64,000 nucleotides of DNA, taken from SIG307 sp964545045 (GTDB lineage: Bacteria > Bacillota > Clostridia > Lachnospirales > Lachnospiraceae). The translations under genes were made by a program, and so were the position numbers. Below, in pieces: positions 1-8,647 of the stretch (positions are counted from its first letter, which is position 1; each line of letters opens with the position of its first letter). The notes under the pieces were generated by a model. It worked only from the letters and a program-made list of their open reading frames with translations. It was not told the origin of the DNA and did not search any database. The stretch covers positions 62,001 to 126,000 of the forward strand of contig CAZJEN010000003.1 of the NCBI GenBank assembly GCA_964545045.1, written 5' to 3'.

Positions 1-813
1 TGCGGAAGAAGCTGCCTTCATAGCTGCGTTGATGCCTTCCTTGGTAACGTCCTTGCCCTTAACAACTGCAACAAGGATGGTGGTGGAACCGGTCGGAACC
101 GGAACTCTCTGAGCAGAGCCGATAAGCTTGCCGTTTAACTCCGGAATTACAAGGCCGATTGCCTTTGCAGCACCGGTGCTGTTCGGAACGATGTTTGCAG
201 CGCCTGCACGAGCTCTTCTTAAGTCACCCTTTCTGTGCGGACCGTCAAGAATCATCTGGTCGCCGGTGTAAGCGTGAATGGTGCTCATAATACCGCTCTG
301 AATCGGAGCGTAGTCATTTAATGCCTTAGCCATCGGAGCTAAGCAGTTGGTGGTACAAGAAGCTGCAGAAATAATGTTATCCTCAGCAGTTAAGGTCTTC
401 TCGTTTACGCTGAATACAACGGTCGGGAGATCGTTACCAGCCGGAGCGGAAATAACAACCTTCTTTGCACCTGCGTTGATATGAGCCATGGACTTCTCCT
501 TGGAGCAGTAGAAACCGGTACACTCAAGAACTACGTCTACACCGATCTCACCCCACGGAAGGTTTGCTGCGTCCTTCTCTGCATAAATCTTGATGGTCTT
601 GCCATCAACGGTGATGGAATCCTCACCTGCTACTACGGTATCGCCGAGAGCGTATCTGCCCTGTGCGGTATCGTACTTTAACAAGTGTGCTAACATCTTC
701 GGGCTGGTTAAGTCGTTGATTGCAACGATTTCATATCCCTCTGCTCCGAACATCTGTCTGAATGCAAGACGTCCGATACGACCAAAGCCGTTAATTGCTA
801 CTTTTACTGCCAT
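1..813 (-). CDS. gap: Glyceraldehyde-3-phosphate dehydrogenase, type I (C-terminus cut by window edge)
   Basis: Cytoplasmic glycolytic enzyme that oxidises and phosphorylates glyceraldehyde 3-phosphate with NAD. The 271 codons present start MAVKVAINGFGRIGR, the family's Rossmann NAD-binding N-terminus, and include the active-site motif ASCTTNCLAP (around positions 340-365 on the minus strand), whose first Cys is the catalytic thiol. The ATG at 813 is preceded by AGGAGGAC, which fixes the start. The frame is open to base 1, so roughly the last 60-70 residues lie outside the window. A sigma-A-like promoter sits 105 bp upstream and the gene looks monocistronic at its 5' end. Identification is secure; which paralogue it is, if there are several, cannot be told. 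Confidence 0.97.
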   Translation of the reverse strand, partial: MAVKVAINGFGRIGRLAFRQMFGAEGYEIVAINDLTSPKMLAHLLKYDTAQGRYALGDTVVAGEDSITVDGKTIKIYAEKDAANLPWGEIGVDVVLECTGFYCSKEKSMAHINAGAKKVVISAPAGNDLPTVVFSVNEKTLTAEDNIISAASCTTNCLAPMAKALNDYAPIQSGIMSTIHAYTGDQMILDGPHRKGDLRRARAGAANIVPNSTGAAKAIGLVIPELNGKLIGSAQRVPVPTGSTTILVAVVKGKDVTKEGINAAMKAASSA

Positions 814-917
814 TTTAAATGTCCTCCTGTAAAATGATTTTCATTATTAAAAGGCTTGTCATTTTTTTATCAATCAGATTGACACGCAAAATGACCTACC
901 CTAACGAACCATTTCAT

Positions 918-946
918 ATTTTACCTAATATGTTAGAAAATATCAA
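918..946 (-). promoter_or_regulatory. Sigma-A-like promoter of gap
   Basis: On the minus strand TTGATA, a 17-bp spacer and TAAAAT lie about 105 bp upstream of the gap start codon. Both hexamers match the consensus at five of six positions and the spacing is ideal. The leader between promoter and gene shows no clear terminator or riboswitch. Confidence 0.6.
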
Positions 947-969
947 GTACTATTTTAAAAAAAATGTGA

Positions 970-1506
970 TTAGTTTACGGTTCCGAATTTACCGAGAGGG
1001 AAAATTCGCAAAATCATCTTGCCTCCGATACGGGACAACGGAACACTTCCCACTGACTCGGAACGGCTGTCCTTACTGATTGCGCGATTATCTCCGAGAA
1101 CAAAATACTCATCCTCACCGAGAGTCACTCCATTCTTTGCAATTCCCGGAGCACCCATTTGGGTATAACCAAAAGACTCCTCCAACGGCTCGTCATTAAT
1201 ATAAATAACATCACCGTCAATACGAACCGTTTCTCCCGGAAGCCCGATAATTCGTTTAATATAGTATCTTCCGTTACTCTTTTTTGCCTCTTCGTCCGGA
1301 TAAAAAACAATAATATCAAAACGATCCAAAGCACCGAAATATCGGGATACCTTTTCCACAAGAATGTTGTCCCCGTTCTGTAACGTATCCTCCATGGACG
1401 GACCGTCCACAATAACACGTTCCATCAGAAATCTCGGAACTCCGAACAGCAACAACGCCGAAACCGCAAGCAAAATCACCGTCTCCACGATTGCTTTTTT
1501 CTTCAT
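970..1506 (-). CDS. lepB: Signal peptidase I
   Basis: Membrane-anchored serine protease that removes signal peptides from Sec and Tat substrates on the outer face of the membrane. The 178-residue protein has one N-terminal membrane segment (about residues 7-27), then the box with the nucleophile in VDGPSMEDTL (Ser37), the general base in YYIKRIIGLPG (Lys84) and the C-terminal GDNRAISKDSR box (138-148). This is the short Gram-positive form of S26. The start lies 6 bp after the rpoZ stop, so it is the last gene of the yicC-remA-rpoZ-lepB run. Secretion would be coupled in expression to rpoZ here, a pairing I infer only from spacing. Confidence 0.95.
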   Translation of the reverse strand: MKKKAIVETVILLAVSALLLFGVPRFLMERVIVDGPSMEDTLQNGDNILVEKVSRYFGALDRFDIIVFYPDEEAKKSNGRYYIKRIIGLPGETVRIDGDVIYINDEPLEESFGYTQMGAPGIAKNGVTLGEDEYFVLGDNRAISKDSRSESVGSVPLSRIGGKMILRIFPLGKFGTVN

Positions 1507-1512
1507 GTGATT

Positions 1513-1752
1513 TTACTCTTCCTCGTCGTCTCCGACAATTTTTACCTTGCCCTGATATACTTCTTCCACAGCAACAGAAAGCGGCTTGTTGCACTTTGCT
1601 TCCGCATACGGCTGTGCACCGGAAATAAGCTGACGTGCTCTCTTTGCCGTAGCCAAAACAACGGAATAACGGCTGTTTACTACCGGAGCCTCTCCCGGCT
1701 CAACCTCACTGTTTAAAACCTGCATTAAATCTGCATAAGACGGATGTAACAT
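1513..1752 (-). CDS. rpoZ: RNA polymerase omega subunit
   Basis: Small subunit that helps beta-prime folding and core RNA polymerase assembly. The 79-residue product MLHPSYADLMQVLN... carries the clostridial omega core with SRYSVVLATAKRARQLI at residues 27-43 and an acidic tail ending GDDEEE. An in-frame ATG six codons upstream exists, but it contains the AAGGAG that serves the internal ATG at 1752, so the shorter start is preferred. It follows remA directly. In many Firmicutes gmk stands between remA and rpoZ; here only about 46 bp separate them, so gmk is not at this locus. Confidence 0.93.
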   Translation of the reverse strand: MLHPSYADLMQVLNSEVEPGEAPVVNSRYSVVLATAKRARQLISGAQPYAEAKCNKPLSVAVEEVYQGKVKIVGDDEEE

Positions 1753-1798
1753 ACTTTGTTCTCCTTCCATAAACTCTATTTTCCGGCTTTCGCCTAAT

Positions 1799-2047
1799 CT
1801 ACTGTTCCAAACGTTCGTTAACGCGACCGGCTATGGTCTCCGGCAATAACGCCGACAACACAACAAAACCGTTCTCCGTCACGATTACGGACTTACACTT
1901 TCGTCCGCAGGTGGCATCCAGACACCGTTCCGTATCCTTTGCGTTCTGCACCATACGACGCACCGGAGACGCTTCCGGTTTTACTACGCCGATAATCTTT
2001 GCGGCATTTACCATGTTGCCGAACCCGATGGGAATCATACGCTCCAT
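1799..2047 (-). CDS. remA: RemA/DUF370 DNA-binding protein
   Basis: Member of the RemA (DUF370) family; in Bacillus subtilis RemA is a ring-forming DNA-binding activator of matrix and osmoprotection genes. The 82-residue protein has the family core IGFGNMVNAAKIIGVVKPEASPVRR split over residues 7-31, then the CGRKCKSVIVTENGFVVLSAL block. It contains an inserted CGRKC (two Cys close together) where many homologues have YGRRT, a local variation. The start ATG at 2047 has GGAG nine bases upstream, overlapping the yicC stop region. The gene order yicC-remA-rpoZ is the conserved Firmicutes arrangement minus gmk. Target genes in this organism cannot be inferred from the window. Confidence 0.9.
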   Translation of the reverse strand: MERMIPIGFGNMVNAAKIIGVVKPEASPVRRMVQNAKDTERCLDATCGRKCKSVIVTENGFVVLSALLPETIAGRVNERLEQ

Positions 2048-2061
2048 GTTTTCACGCTCCG

Positions 2062-2940
2062 TTACTCAATGTTCTGAATCTGTTCACGAATCTTCTCAAT
2101 TTCGGTCTTTAAGTCAATAGCGATATTGGACACCGTAATGTCGTTTGCTTTAGACAAAATCGTATTGGCCTCACGGTTCATCTCCTGTGCCACGAAGTCT
2201 AACTTACGACCGATATTCTCGCCTTGCTTAAAGGTATCTAACATATTTGCCACATGACTGCGAAGACGTACCGTCTCCTCATCCGTACAAATCTTATCCG
2301 CATAAATCGTAATCTCGGTAGCCAGTACACGCTCGTCGATTTTCGTATCGCCCAGTACCTCAGCCACCTTGTCCGTCAGCTTCTTACGATACTCCGCCAT
2401 AATCTGCGGAGAACGCTCCTCTACCGCTGCCACCAGTTCGGATACCTTATTGCACTTCGCGGTCAAATCCTCGCGAAGACGCTCGCCCTCGGCAATACGT
2501 GTCTCCACAAACTGCTCACAAGCTCCCTTTACCGCACGCTCTAACAAACTGTACAATGCTTCTTCGTCTTGCTGTTCACTCTCGATGGTCAACACCTCCG
2601 GATAACGGGAAAGTCCGGAAATCCGAATGTCGTTCTCAATCGGAAACTCCTCCGCCATACGCATCAGTATGTCGTAATATTCTTTTGCAAGCTCTGCGTT
2701 ATACTTTACACAGCCCTTTCCTTCGGTCTCGTCCTCGTAGGAAACGAAAACATCCACCTTACCGCGACTGATGTACTGCTTCAAAACATTACGCACCATC
2801 ACATCGCACACATTCAGGCGCTTCGGCAACTTTACGGAAAACTCGCTGTAACGATGATTTACCGCCTTCATCTCAACGGTAACCTTCCGTCCTTCTTCCG
2901 CTAATTCGCATCTGCCGAAACCGGTCATACTCTTAATCAT
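2062..2940 (-). CDS. yicC: YicC/YloC-family endoribonuclease
   Basis: Member of the YicC/YloC family, which has endoribonuclease activity in E. coli and B. subtilis homologues. The 292-residue product begins MIKSMTGFGR, the invariant family N-terminus, and ends with the DUF1732 segment LDFVAQEMNREANTILSKA...IAIDLKTEIEKIREQIQNIE. A longer in-frame start 19 codons upstream exists, but the ATG at 2940 has AAGGAG with a 5-base spacer and matches the family start. It is first in the operon with remA, rpoZ and lepB and is driven by a strong promoter 60 bp upstream. Confidence 0.94.
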   Translation of the reverse strand: MIKSMTGFGRCELAEEGRKVTVEMKAVNHRYSEFSVKLPKRLNVCDVMVRNVLKQYISRGKVDVFVSYEDETEGKGCVKYNAELAKEYYDILMRMAEEFPIENDIRISGLSRYPEVLTIESEQQDEEALYSLLERAVKGACEQFVETRIAEGERLREDLTAKCNKVSELVAAVEERSPQIMAEYRKKLTDKVAEVLGDTKIDERVLATEITIYADKICTDEETVRLRSHVANMLDTFKQGENIGRKLDFVAQEMNREANTILSKANDITVSNIAIDLKTEIEKIREQIQNIE

Positions 2941-3000
2941 GGCGGCTCCTTTCTCCGTGGTTAACCCACCGTATGCGCATAAGAACGCATTATCCAATTA

Positions 3001-3029
3001 ATTATATAGTGGATTTCTGAAAAAGTCAA
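3001..3029 (-). promoter_or_regulatory. Sigma-A promoter of the yicC-remA-rpoZ-lepB operon
   Basis: TTGACT, 17-bp spacer and TATAAT on the minus strand, ending 61 bp before the yicC start. Near-perfect consensus; no obvious operator repeats. Confidence 0.8.
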
Positions 3030-3050
3030 GCACTATCCACACAAAATCAG

Positions 3051-3070
3051 AGGCCGTCTTTCGACGACCT
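3051..3070 (-). terminator. Probable terminator of pheT
   Basis: On the minus strand AGGTCGTC-GAAA-GACGGCCT forms an 8-bp stem with one wobble pair and a GNRA-like tetraloop, followed by TGATTTTG. It lies about 25 bp after the pheT stop and just upstream of the yicC promoter. The U tract is short. Confidence 0.55.
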
Positions 3071-3094
3071 CCTCGAATACTTTTATTTCTTTTC

Positions 3095-5515
3095 CTAGCT
3101 TCTCAACTCTACGCCGTAGCTCTTACCCAGCTGCTTTAAAATCTTCTTTACAAAACCGTCCACGGACTCAGCGGTGAATGCTTCCTCCTTCGGAGTGAAT
3201 ACAACGGAGAATGCCATGCTCTTCTTATCCGCTGCAATCTGCTCACCCTCGTAAATATCGAAGAGGTTGATGCTGGTGATGTACTTACAGGACTCCTTCA
3301 TTACCTTCTCGATTTCGCCGCAGGTGATGTTTCTGTCCACAACGAATGCCAGGTCTCTCTTCTCCTCCGGGAACTTGGACAGCGGGGTAAATACCGCCTT
3401 CTTACCGTACCACTGGGACACGGTCTTTAAATCCATCTCCAAGATGTAAGCCGGAGTACGCATATCACAAGCATCCATTACATCGTAAGCAAGCTTACCG
3501 AAGTAACCGATTTCGATACCGTCGCATAAAATCTTTGCGGTCTGGTACGGATGTAAGAAGGTGTTCTGCATCGGCTCGTAGGTGAAGGTAAGCTGTAAGG
3601 TGTCAGCCACCTTTTCTGCCATGCCCTTCATAGTATAGAAGTTTTCCTTCTCACCGAATACACCGATACAAAGTCTCGGCTTCTCGTCCGGATACTGAGT
3701 GAGCGGTAACTCATACGGAAGGAATACATTACCGATTTCATAGAGTCTTCCCTCTAAGTTGCCCTTCTTCTGATTGTTTGCAATGGCATTAATCATGGAA
3801 GCCGCAAGGGTGGTTCTCATAAGAGAAAGCTCCTCACTGATCGGGTTCATAATGCGGATTGCCTTGCGCTCTACCGCATCCTCCGGAAGCTTTAACATAT
3901 CCAAATCGGACGGAGAGAAGAAGGAGTAATGGATGCACTCGTAAGCGCCGGTTGCGCAAAGCGCCTTCTTCAAACGAAGCTCGCTCTTCTGGGTCTGGTT
4001 AAGACCGCCCAAGGTTACCTGTGCAGACGGCATGAAGGCCGGAACTACGTGCTCGTAACCGTACAGACGAATCACTTCCTCCGCTACGTCCTGATAAGTC
4101 TCCATATCCTCACGGAATGCCGGCACCTGAAGGGTTAAGGTATCTCCCTCAATCTTCGGTGCGAAGGTCAGGTTATTCATAATTCTTAAAATATCATCGT
4201 TCGGAACCGTAATACCAAGCACCTTGTTTACCTTATCGATGCTTACGGTAAGAGTCTTCGGCTCTACGCTGTTACCGGTATTCACATCCACATGGGTACG
4301 TCCCACCTTACCGCAACCAAGCTCCTCGATTAAATGGAGAGCTCTCTTCATTGCCATAACGGTAGCGTACTCGTCTACGCCCTTTTCGTAGCGTGCACTA
4401 GAATCGGAACGCTTACCAAGGGCACGGGAGGTTCTTCTGATGTTGTCTCTTGCAAACTTTGCAGACTCGAACAGAACTGCACTGGTAGTCTCACGAATTT
4501 CGGAGTTAAGACCGCCCATAACCCCTGCCAAAGCTACCGGCTTTACACCGTCGCAGATTAACATGTTGGCATCGGTGAGGGTAAGCTCCTGCTCATCTAA
4601 GGTCACAATCTTCTCGCCGTTTACTGCACGTCTTACATTAATTGCATTGCCCTCTAAGGTGGAGAGGTCAAATGCATGCATCGGCTGCCCCAGCTCCTTT
4701 AAAATATAGTTGGTAATATCTACCACGTTGGAAATGGCATCGATACCCACAAGAGCCAGTCTTCTCTTCATCCAAGCCGGAGACTCGGCAATCTTCACAT
4801 CGGTTACATAGTGCGCGCTATAACGCGGACACAAATCCGGACAATCTACCTTTACGGAAAAACCTGCCAGTTCTGCATCGGTCTCTGTGTAATCGAGAGC
4901 CGGCATCTTGAGCTCCTTCTGAAGAACAGCCGCAACCTCTCTTGCAATACCGAAAATACTCTGGCAGTCCGGTCTGTTTGCTGTAATGGCAATATCGAAA
5001 ATCCAGTCGTCAAGACCAAGCATCGGCTTTACATCGGCACCAATTTCAGCGTCTTCCGGCAGAACCAGAAGTCCGTTGTAGCCTGCGCCCGGATACATAT
5101 TTTCGCTGACACCAAGCTCTACGCCGGAGCAAAGCATACCGAAAGACTCGTAACCGCGAAGCTTGCCCTTACCGATGGTCATGACTCCTTCTACGGTCTT
5201 GTGATCCTTTGCAGTTGCGTAAACCGTTGCGCCAACCAGTGCTACCGGGAACTTACCGCCTGCTGCCACGTTGTCGGCACCGCAGCAAATTTGGAAGGTA
5301 CCGTGCGGTCCGCAATCCACCTGACATACATGTAGATGAGTATCCGGAATGGCCTCACAGGTGAGTACTTTACCAACTACTACCTTACTGATATCCTTAC
5401 CTACTTCATATAATTCCTCTACCTCGAAACCACAGGAAAACAACTTATCCTGTAACTCCTGCGGGGTAACATCTACATCAACATAATCTTTAATCCAACT
5501 TAATGGTGCTATCAT
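3095..5515 (-). CDS. pheT: Phenylalanyl-tRNA synthetase beta subunit
   Basis: Large subunit of the alpha2-beta2 enzyme that charges tRNA-Phe. The 806 residues show, in order, an N-terminal B1 region, the EMAP-like tRNA-binding fold (about 40-150, with VVVGKVLTCEAIPDTHLHVCQVD), B3/B4 editing domain (about 210-380, with HAFDL), B5 domain (about 405-475), a core fold similar to the alpha subunit (about 480-690) and the FDX-ACB anticodon-binding domain from about 710 to the end (FPEEKRDLAFVVD). The length is normal for bacteria. It starts 40 bp after pheS and belongs to the same T-box-controlled transcript. Confidence 0.97.
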   Translation of the reverse strand: MIAPLSWIKDYVDVDVTPQELQDKLFSCGFEVEELYEVGKDISKVVVGKVLTCEAIPDTHLHVCQVDCGPHGTFQICCGADNVAAGGKFPVALVGATVYATAKDHKTVEGVMTIGKGKLRGYESFGMLCSGVELGVSENMYPGAGYNGLLVLPEDAEIGADVKPMLGLDDWIFDIAITANRPDCQSIFGIAREVAAVLQKELKMPALDYTETDAELAGFSVKVDCPDLCPRYSAHYVTDVKIAESPAWMKRRLALVGIDAISNVVDITNYILKELGQPMHAFDLSTLEGNAINVRRAVNGEKIVTLDEQELTLTDANMLICDGVKPVALAGVMGGLNSEIRETTSAVLFESAKFARDNIRRTSRALGKRSDSSARYEKGVDEYATVMAMKRALHLIEELGCGKVGRTHVDVNTGNSVEPKTLTVSIDKVNKVLGITVPNDDILRIMNNLTFAPKIEGDTLTLQVPAFREDMETYQDVAEEVIRLYGYEHVVPAFMPSAQVTLGGLNQTQKSELRLKKALCATGAYECIHYSFFSPSDLDMLKLPEDAVERKAIRIMNPISEELSLMRTTLAASMINAIANNQKKGNLEGRLYEIGNVFLPYELPLTQYPDEKPRLCIGVFGEKENFYTMKGMAEKVADTLQLTFTYEPMQNTFLHPYQTAKILCDGIEIGYFGKLAYDVMDACDMRTPAYILEMDLKTVSQWYGKKAVFTPLSKFPEEKRDLAFVVDRNITCGEIEKVMKESCKYITSINLFDIYEGEQIAADKKSMAFSVVFTPKEEAFTAESVDGFVKKILKQLGKSYGVELRS

Positions 5516-5555
5516 CTTATTTCCCTACCTTTCTGCTATATAAGCTACTTCCGGA

Positions 5556-6581
5556 TTAGTCGTTTAACTGCTTAAGAACACGTAAATCGGACTCGAACAA
5601 CAGCTTAATGTTGTTGATACCGTACTTTAACATTGCGGTACGCTCGATACCGATTCCGAAGGCAAGACCACTGTACTCGTTCGGGTCAATGCCGCAGTTT
5701 TCCAATACCTTGTTGTTTACGATACCTGCACCGAGGATTTCAATCCAACCGGTACCCTTACAAAGCTTACAGCCCTTACCGCCGCACTCGAAGCAGCTAC
5801 AATCTACCTCTACGGACGGCTCGGTGAACGGAAAGTAAGACGGACGAAGACGGGTCTTCGTACCCTCACCGTAAATCTTCTTAACAAACACATCTAACAT
5901 ACCCTGCAAATCACAAAGGGTAATTCCCTTATCTACTACAAGACCCTCCATCTGGGTAAACATCGGAGAATGGGTGGCGTCGTCATCGGAACGGAATACC
6001 TTACCCGGAGACAAAATCTTAATCGGCGGCTTCTTATTCTCCATAACGTGAATCTGGCCTGCACTGGTCTGAGTTCTAAGTAAGAACTCCGGAGACAAAT
6101 AGAAGGTATCCTGCATATCTCTTGCCGGATGATCCTGCGGAGTATTCAGAGCCGTGAAGTTGTAATAGTCGGTCTCAATCTCGGTACCCTCAAAAATCTC
6201 AAATCCCATACCTGCGAATACATCAATGAGCTGGTTACGGATTAAGGTAATCGGATGAAGATTGCCCTCCTCTACCTTCTCTGCCGGAAGGGTGATATCA
6301 AGCTTCTCCGCCTCATATCTTGCTTCCAGTTCCTTTGCTCTCATCTCTAAGTCAAGCTCGCCAAGGAAGGTTAACGCCCATTCCTTTAACTCGTTCACAC
6401 CCTTACCGTAGGCTGCTCTCTCCTCCGGCGCGATGTTCTTCATCTCCTTCATTAAGAGACCGATTTTACCGGTCTTACCGTCCAAGTAAGACTTCTTGAA
6501 CTCATACACTTCCTTGGAGGAGGTCAATGCCTCACTGCCCGTCATGATTTCCTGCTTGATTTGCTCTAAATTTGCATTCAT
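5556..6581 (-). CDS. pheS: Phenylalanyl-tRNA synthetase alpha subunit
   Basis: Catalytic subunit for phenylalanine activation and transfer. The 341-residue protein has an N-terminal coiled-coil tRNA-binding arm (about 1-95) and a class II catalytic core with HPITLIRNQLIDVF, the motif 2 block GKVFRSDDDATHSPMFTQMEGLVVD and the C-terminal motif 3 GLAFGIGIERTAMLKYGI. The reading frame runs 29 codons further upstream, but the ATG at 6581 carries AAAGGA upstream and gives the standard N-terminus MNANLEQIKQE. The first gene of pheST, about 270 bp downstream of its T-box terminator; the stretch 6582-6848 holds nothing else I can identify. Confidence 0.97.
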   Translation of the reverse strand: MNANLEQIKQEIMTGSEALTSSKEVYEFKKSYLDGKTGKIGLLMKEMKNIAPEERAAYGKGVNELKEWALTFLGELDLEMRAKELEARYEAEKLDITLPAEKVEEGNLHPITLIRNQLIDVFAGMGFEIFEGTEIETDYYNFTALNTPQDHPARDMQDTFYLSPEFLLRTQTSAGQIHVMENKKPPIKILSPGKVFRSDDDATHSPMFTQMEGLVVDKGITLCDLQGMLDVFVKKIYGEGTKTRLRPSYFPFTEPSVEVDCSCFECGGKGCKLCKGTGWIEILGAGIVNNKVLENCGIDPNEYSGLAFGIGIERTAMLKYGINNIKLLFESDLRVLKQLND

Positions 6582-6848
6582 CTTTTTTCGTCCTTTCTTG
6601 AATAAACTCTGCAAGACTTTCTTTTTTGAATTCGGTTCTGAGTCTATGTGTACACTGTTGTAAACCACGGAAAATCAATACAAATATTTCAACGAGAACC
6701 CGCTCTCGCTCATGCACAAACGTAGCAGTACTAGGCTCGACAATACCTCGCCAAGTGCTGACGTTTGCTTATGGTTCTCTTTTGAAATTTTGTATTGCTT
6801 TTCCTTTTCATACCTGTAAAAATACACATAGACTTTCAGAAACGAATT

Positions 6849-7154
6849 ACAAAAAAGAAACGTCCCCTGCATGTTTCCATACAAGGGACGAATATAATCC
6901 GCGGTACCACCCAACTTCCCGAGCCAACTGACCCGGACTCTCATTTGCTTAACGCGCATCACGTTTCGAACTACTCTTTGTCTCATGTTGGATTCCAAAG
7001 CGTCCTTCAGAATCTCAGCAAACAAATTTGGTACGAACAGCTCCGGTGGGAAATTCGACATTTTGTTTGAACTTAAGGAAGCTTTCAGCCGGTGACTTCC
7101 TCTCTCTGACAGAAAACAAAACGCTACTGTACACCTTCATTGCCTTTCAAATAT
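6849..7154 (-). promoter_or_regulatory. T-box leader of pheST (tRNA-Phe sensing)
   Basis: On the minus strand the leader begins with a Stem I containing CAGAGAGAGG and GGCTGAAAG. It then has the specifier context GAA-T-TTC-CCACCGGAGC, where TTC (7050-7052) is the phenylalanine codon, and further on the T-box proper GGGTGGTACCGCGG (about 6899-6912). An intrinsic terminator follows: CGTCCC...GGGACG at 6861-6890 with a TTTCTTTTTT tract. Known mechanism: uncharged tRNA pairs with specifier and T-box and stabilises the antiterminator, so pheST is expressed when charged tRNA-Phe is scarce. The specifier sits at the same offset from GGAGC as in the three other leaders in this window. Confidence 0.93.
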
Positions 7155-7160
7155 GCACCC

Positions 7161-7189
7161 ATCATACCGAATTTCCGAGAAAAAGTCAA
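7161..7189 (-). promoter_or_regulatory. Promoter of pheST T-box transcript
   Basis: TTGACT, 17-bp spacer, TATGAT on the minus strand, directly upstream of the T-box leader. It lies back-to-back with the promoter of the CNNM-family gene at 7234-7262. Confidence 0.82.
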
Positions 7190-7233
7190 GGAAAATTTCA
7201 CATTTTATTAAGATTTGCGCCAAGGTACACCTA

Positions 7234-7262
7234 TTGACACCAATTTGAATTCATGTTATGAT
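7234..7262 (+). promoter_or_regulatory. Promoter of the CNNM/CorC-family gene
   Basis: TTGACA, 17-bp spacer and TATGAT on the plus strand. Because transcription would start near 7270, the coding start must lie downstream, which supports the TTG at 7296 rather than the upstream ATG at 7215. Confidence 0.85.
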
Positions 7263-7295
7263 AAAAATACTATACATATAAAGGAGGAGATCTTT

Positions 7296-8576
7296 TTGGA
7301 CCCCACAGCACAAATAATCGTGCTCATTATTCTTTTAGTGCTTTCCGCACTATTCTCTTCTGCGGAAACTGCCCTGACCACCGTGAACAAGATTCGTATC
7401 CGAAGTCTTGCGGAGGAAGGCAAACGCAGTGCTAAGACCGTTGCAAAGTTAATCGAAGACCCGTCAAAGATGATAAGTGCCATTCTTATCGGTAACAATA
7501 TCGTCAACCTTTCGGCGTCCTCCCTTACGACGACCCTTGTAATCGAGCAATTCAACTCGATTCCTGCAGGTGTTGCAACCGGTATTCTTACCGTTCTTAT
7601 TTTAATTTTCGGCGAAATCACCCCGAAAACACTGGCAACCATTTATAACGAAAAGCTTTCCCTGATTTATGCCCCGGCGATTCTTTTTCTGACCAGAATT
7701 ATGACACCGGTCATTTTCCTTTTAAACATGATATCCAGGGGACTTTTATGGATTTTCCGTATCGACCCGAACAAAAAGGTTGCTGCCATGACGGAAAACG
7801 AGTTGCTTACCATCGTTGAGGTGAGCCACGAAGAAGGCATCATCGAAAGCGAAGAACGGGAAATGATTAACAACGTAGTAGACTTTGGTGATTCTCTCGC
7901 AAGAGACATTATGGTGCCGCGTATCGATATGGACTTTGTGGAAGATACCGTTAATTTTGACGAACTTGTGGCTGCCTTCGAAGAAAACATGTACACCCGT
8001 CTTCCGGTTTATCACGAAACCAGAGACAACGTAGTAGGTATCGTAAACTTAAAAGACATTTTCTTCTACAAGGGCTCCAAGGAAGACTTCCGTATCGAAG
8101 ACTTTTTACGGGAACCGTATTTCACCTATGAATATAAAAAGACTTCCGAGCTTCTTCGGGAAATGCGAAAAGAATCCATTGCACTGGCCATCGTCCTTGA
8201 CGAGTACGGCGCTACCGCCGGTCTTGTGACCGTAGAGGATTTGATTGAGGAAATTGTCGGAGAAATCCGCGACGAATACGACGAAGACGAGGAAGACGTA
8301 GTAACCGCTGTCGGCGAGAACGAATATCTGGCAGACGGCGCCGCAAAGCTGGAAGAAATCAACGAAGCCCTGGGACTTTCCCTTGCTTCCGAAGATTACG
8401 ACTCCATTGCGGGACACGTCATCTTCTTACTGGATCACCTACCGACGGAAGGTGAAACCCTCACTGAAAAGGGCGTCACCTACACGGTAGCAAAGGTAGA
8501 TAAAAACCGAATCGATAAGGTTCATATAAAAGTTGACCCGGACTATGAGCCGGAGGAAGAAGAAACTGAAGAATAA
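7296..8576 (+). CDS. CNNM/CorC-type membrane protein with CBS pair (hemolysin-family transporter)
   Basis: Integral membrane protein of the CNNM/CorC ('hemolysin') family; characterised relatives export magnesium or related divalent cations. The 426-residue product has about three to four membrane segments in the first 160 residues, including the start IIVLIILLVLSALFSSAETAL with the family SSAETA motif. A CBS-domain pair follows (about 190-310, DIMVPRIDMDFV and RLPVYHETRDNVVGIVNLKD) and then a CorC_HlyC domain (about 330-415). The chosen start is TTG with AGGAGG eight bases upstream, because the only upstream ATG (7215) lies before the promoter. The C-terminus is acidic. Substrate is inferred from the family only. 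Confidence 0.88.
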   Translation: MDPTAQIIVLIILLVLSALFSSAETALTTVNKIRIRSLAEEGKRSAKTVAKLIEDPSKMISAILIGNNIVNLSASSLTTTLVIEQFNSIPAGVATGILTVLILIFGEITPKTLATIYNEKLSLIYAPAILFLTRIMTPVIFLLNMISRGLLWIFRIDPNKKVAAMTENELLTIVEVSHEEGIIESEEREMINNVVDFGDSLARDIMVPRIDMDFVEDTVNFDELVAAFEENMYTRLPVYHETRDNVVGIVNLKDIFFYKGSKEDFRIEDFLREPYFTYEYKKTSELLREMRKESIALAIVLDEYGATAGLVTVEDLIEEIVGEIRDEYDEDEEDVVTAVGENEYLADGAAKLEEINEALGLSLASEDYDSIAGHVIFLLDHLPTEGETLTEKGVTYTVAKVDKNRIDKVHIKVDPDYEPEEEETEE

Positions 8577-8579
8577 TGC

Positions 8580-8616
8580 AAAGGGGCCGTGGCAGTTGGT
8601 ACTGCGCGGCCCCTTT
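8580..8616. terminator. Bidirectional terminator between the CNNM gene and metG
   Basis: AAAGGGGCCG and CGGCCCCTTT form a perfect 10-bp stem around a 17-base loop between two convergent genes. The GC-rich core flanked by A and T runs would work in both directions. Confidence 0.8.
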
Positions 8617-8647
8617 CCCATCATCTCATCCTATATTTTTCCAAAAA

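Noticed and set aside
4811..5335. 174-codon frame on the plus strand inside pheT
   Set aside because: Antisense to a fully explained conserved gene; composition follows from the reverse frame.
6675..7061. 128-codon frame on the minus strand in the pheS leader
   Set aside because: It lies across the T-box, antiterminator and terminator of pheST, which explain the sequence fully; no binding site and no family.
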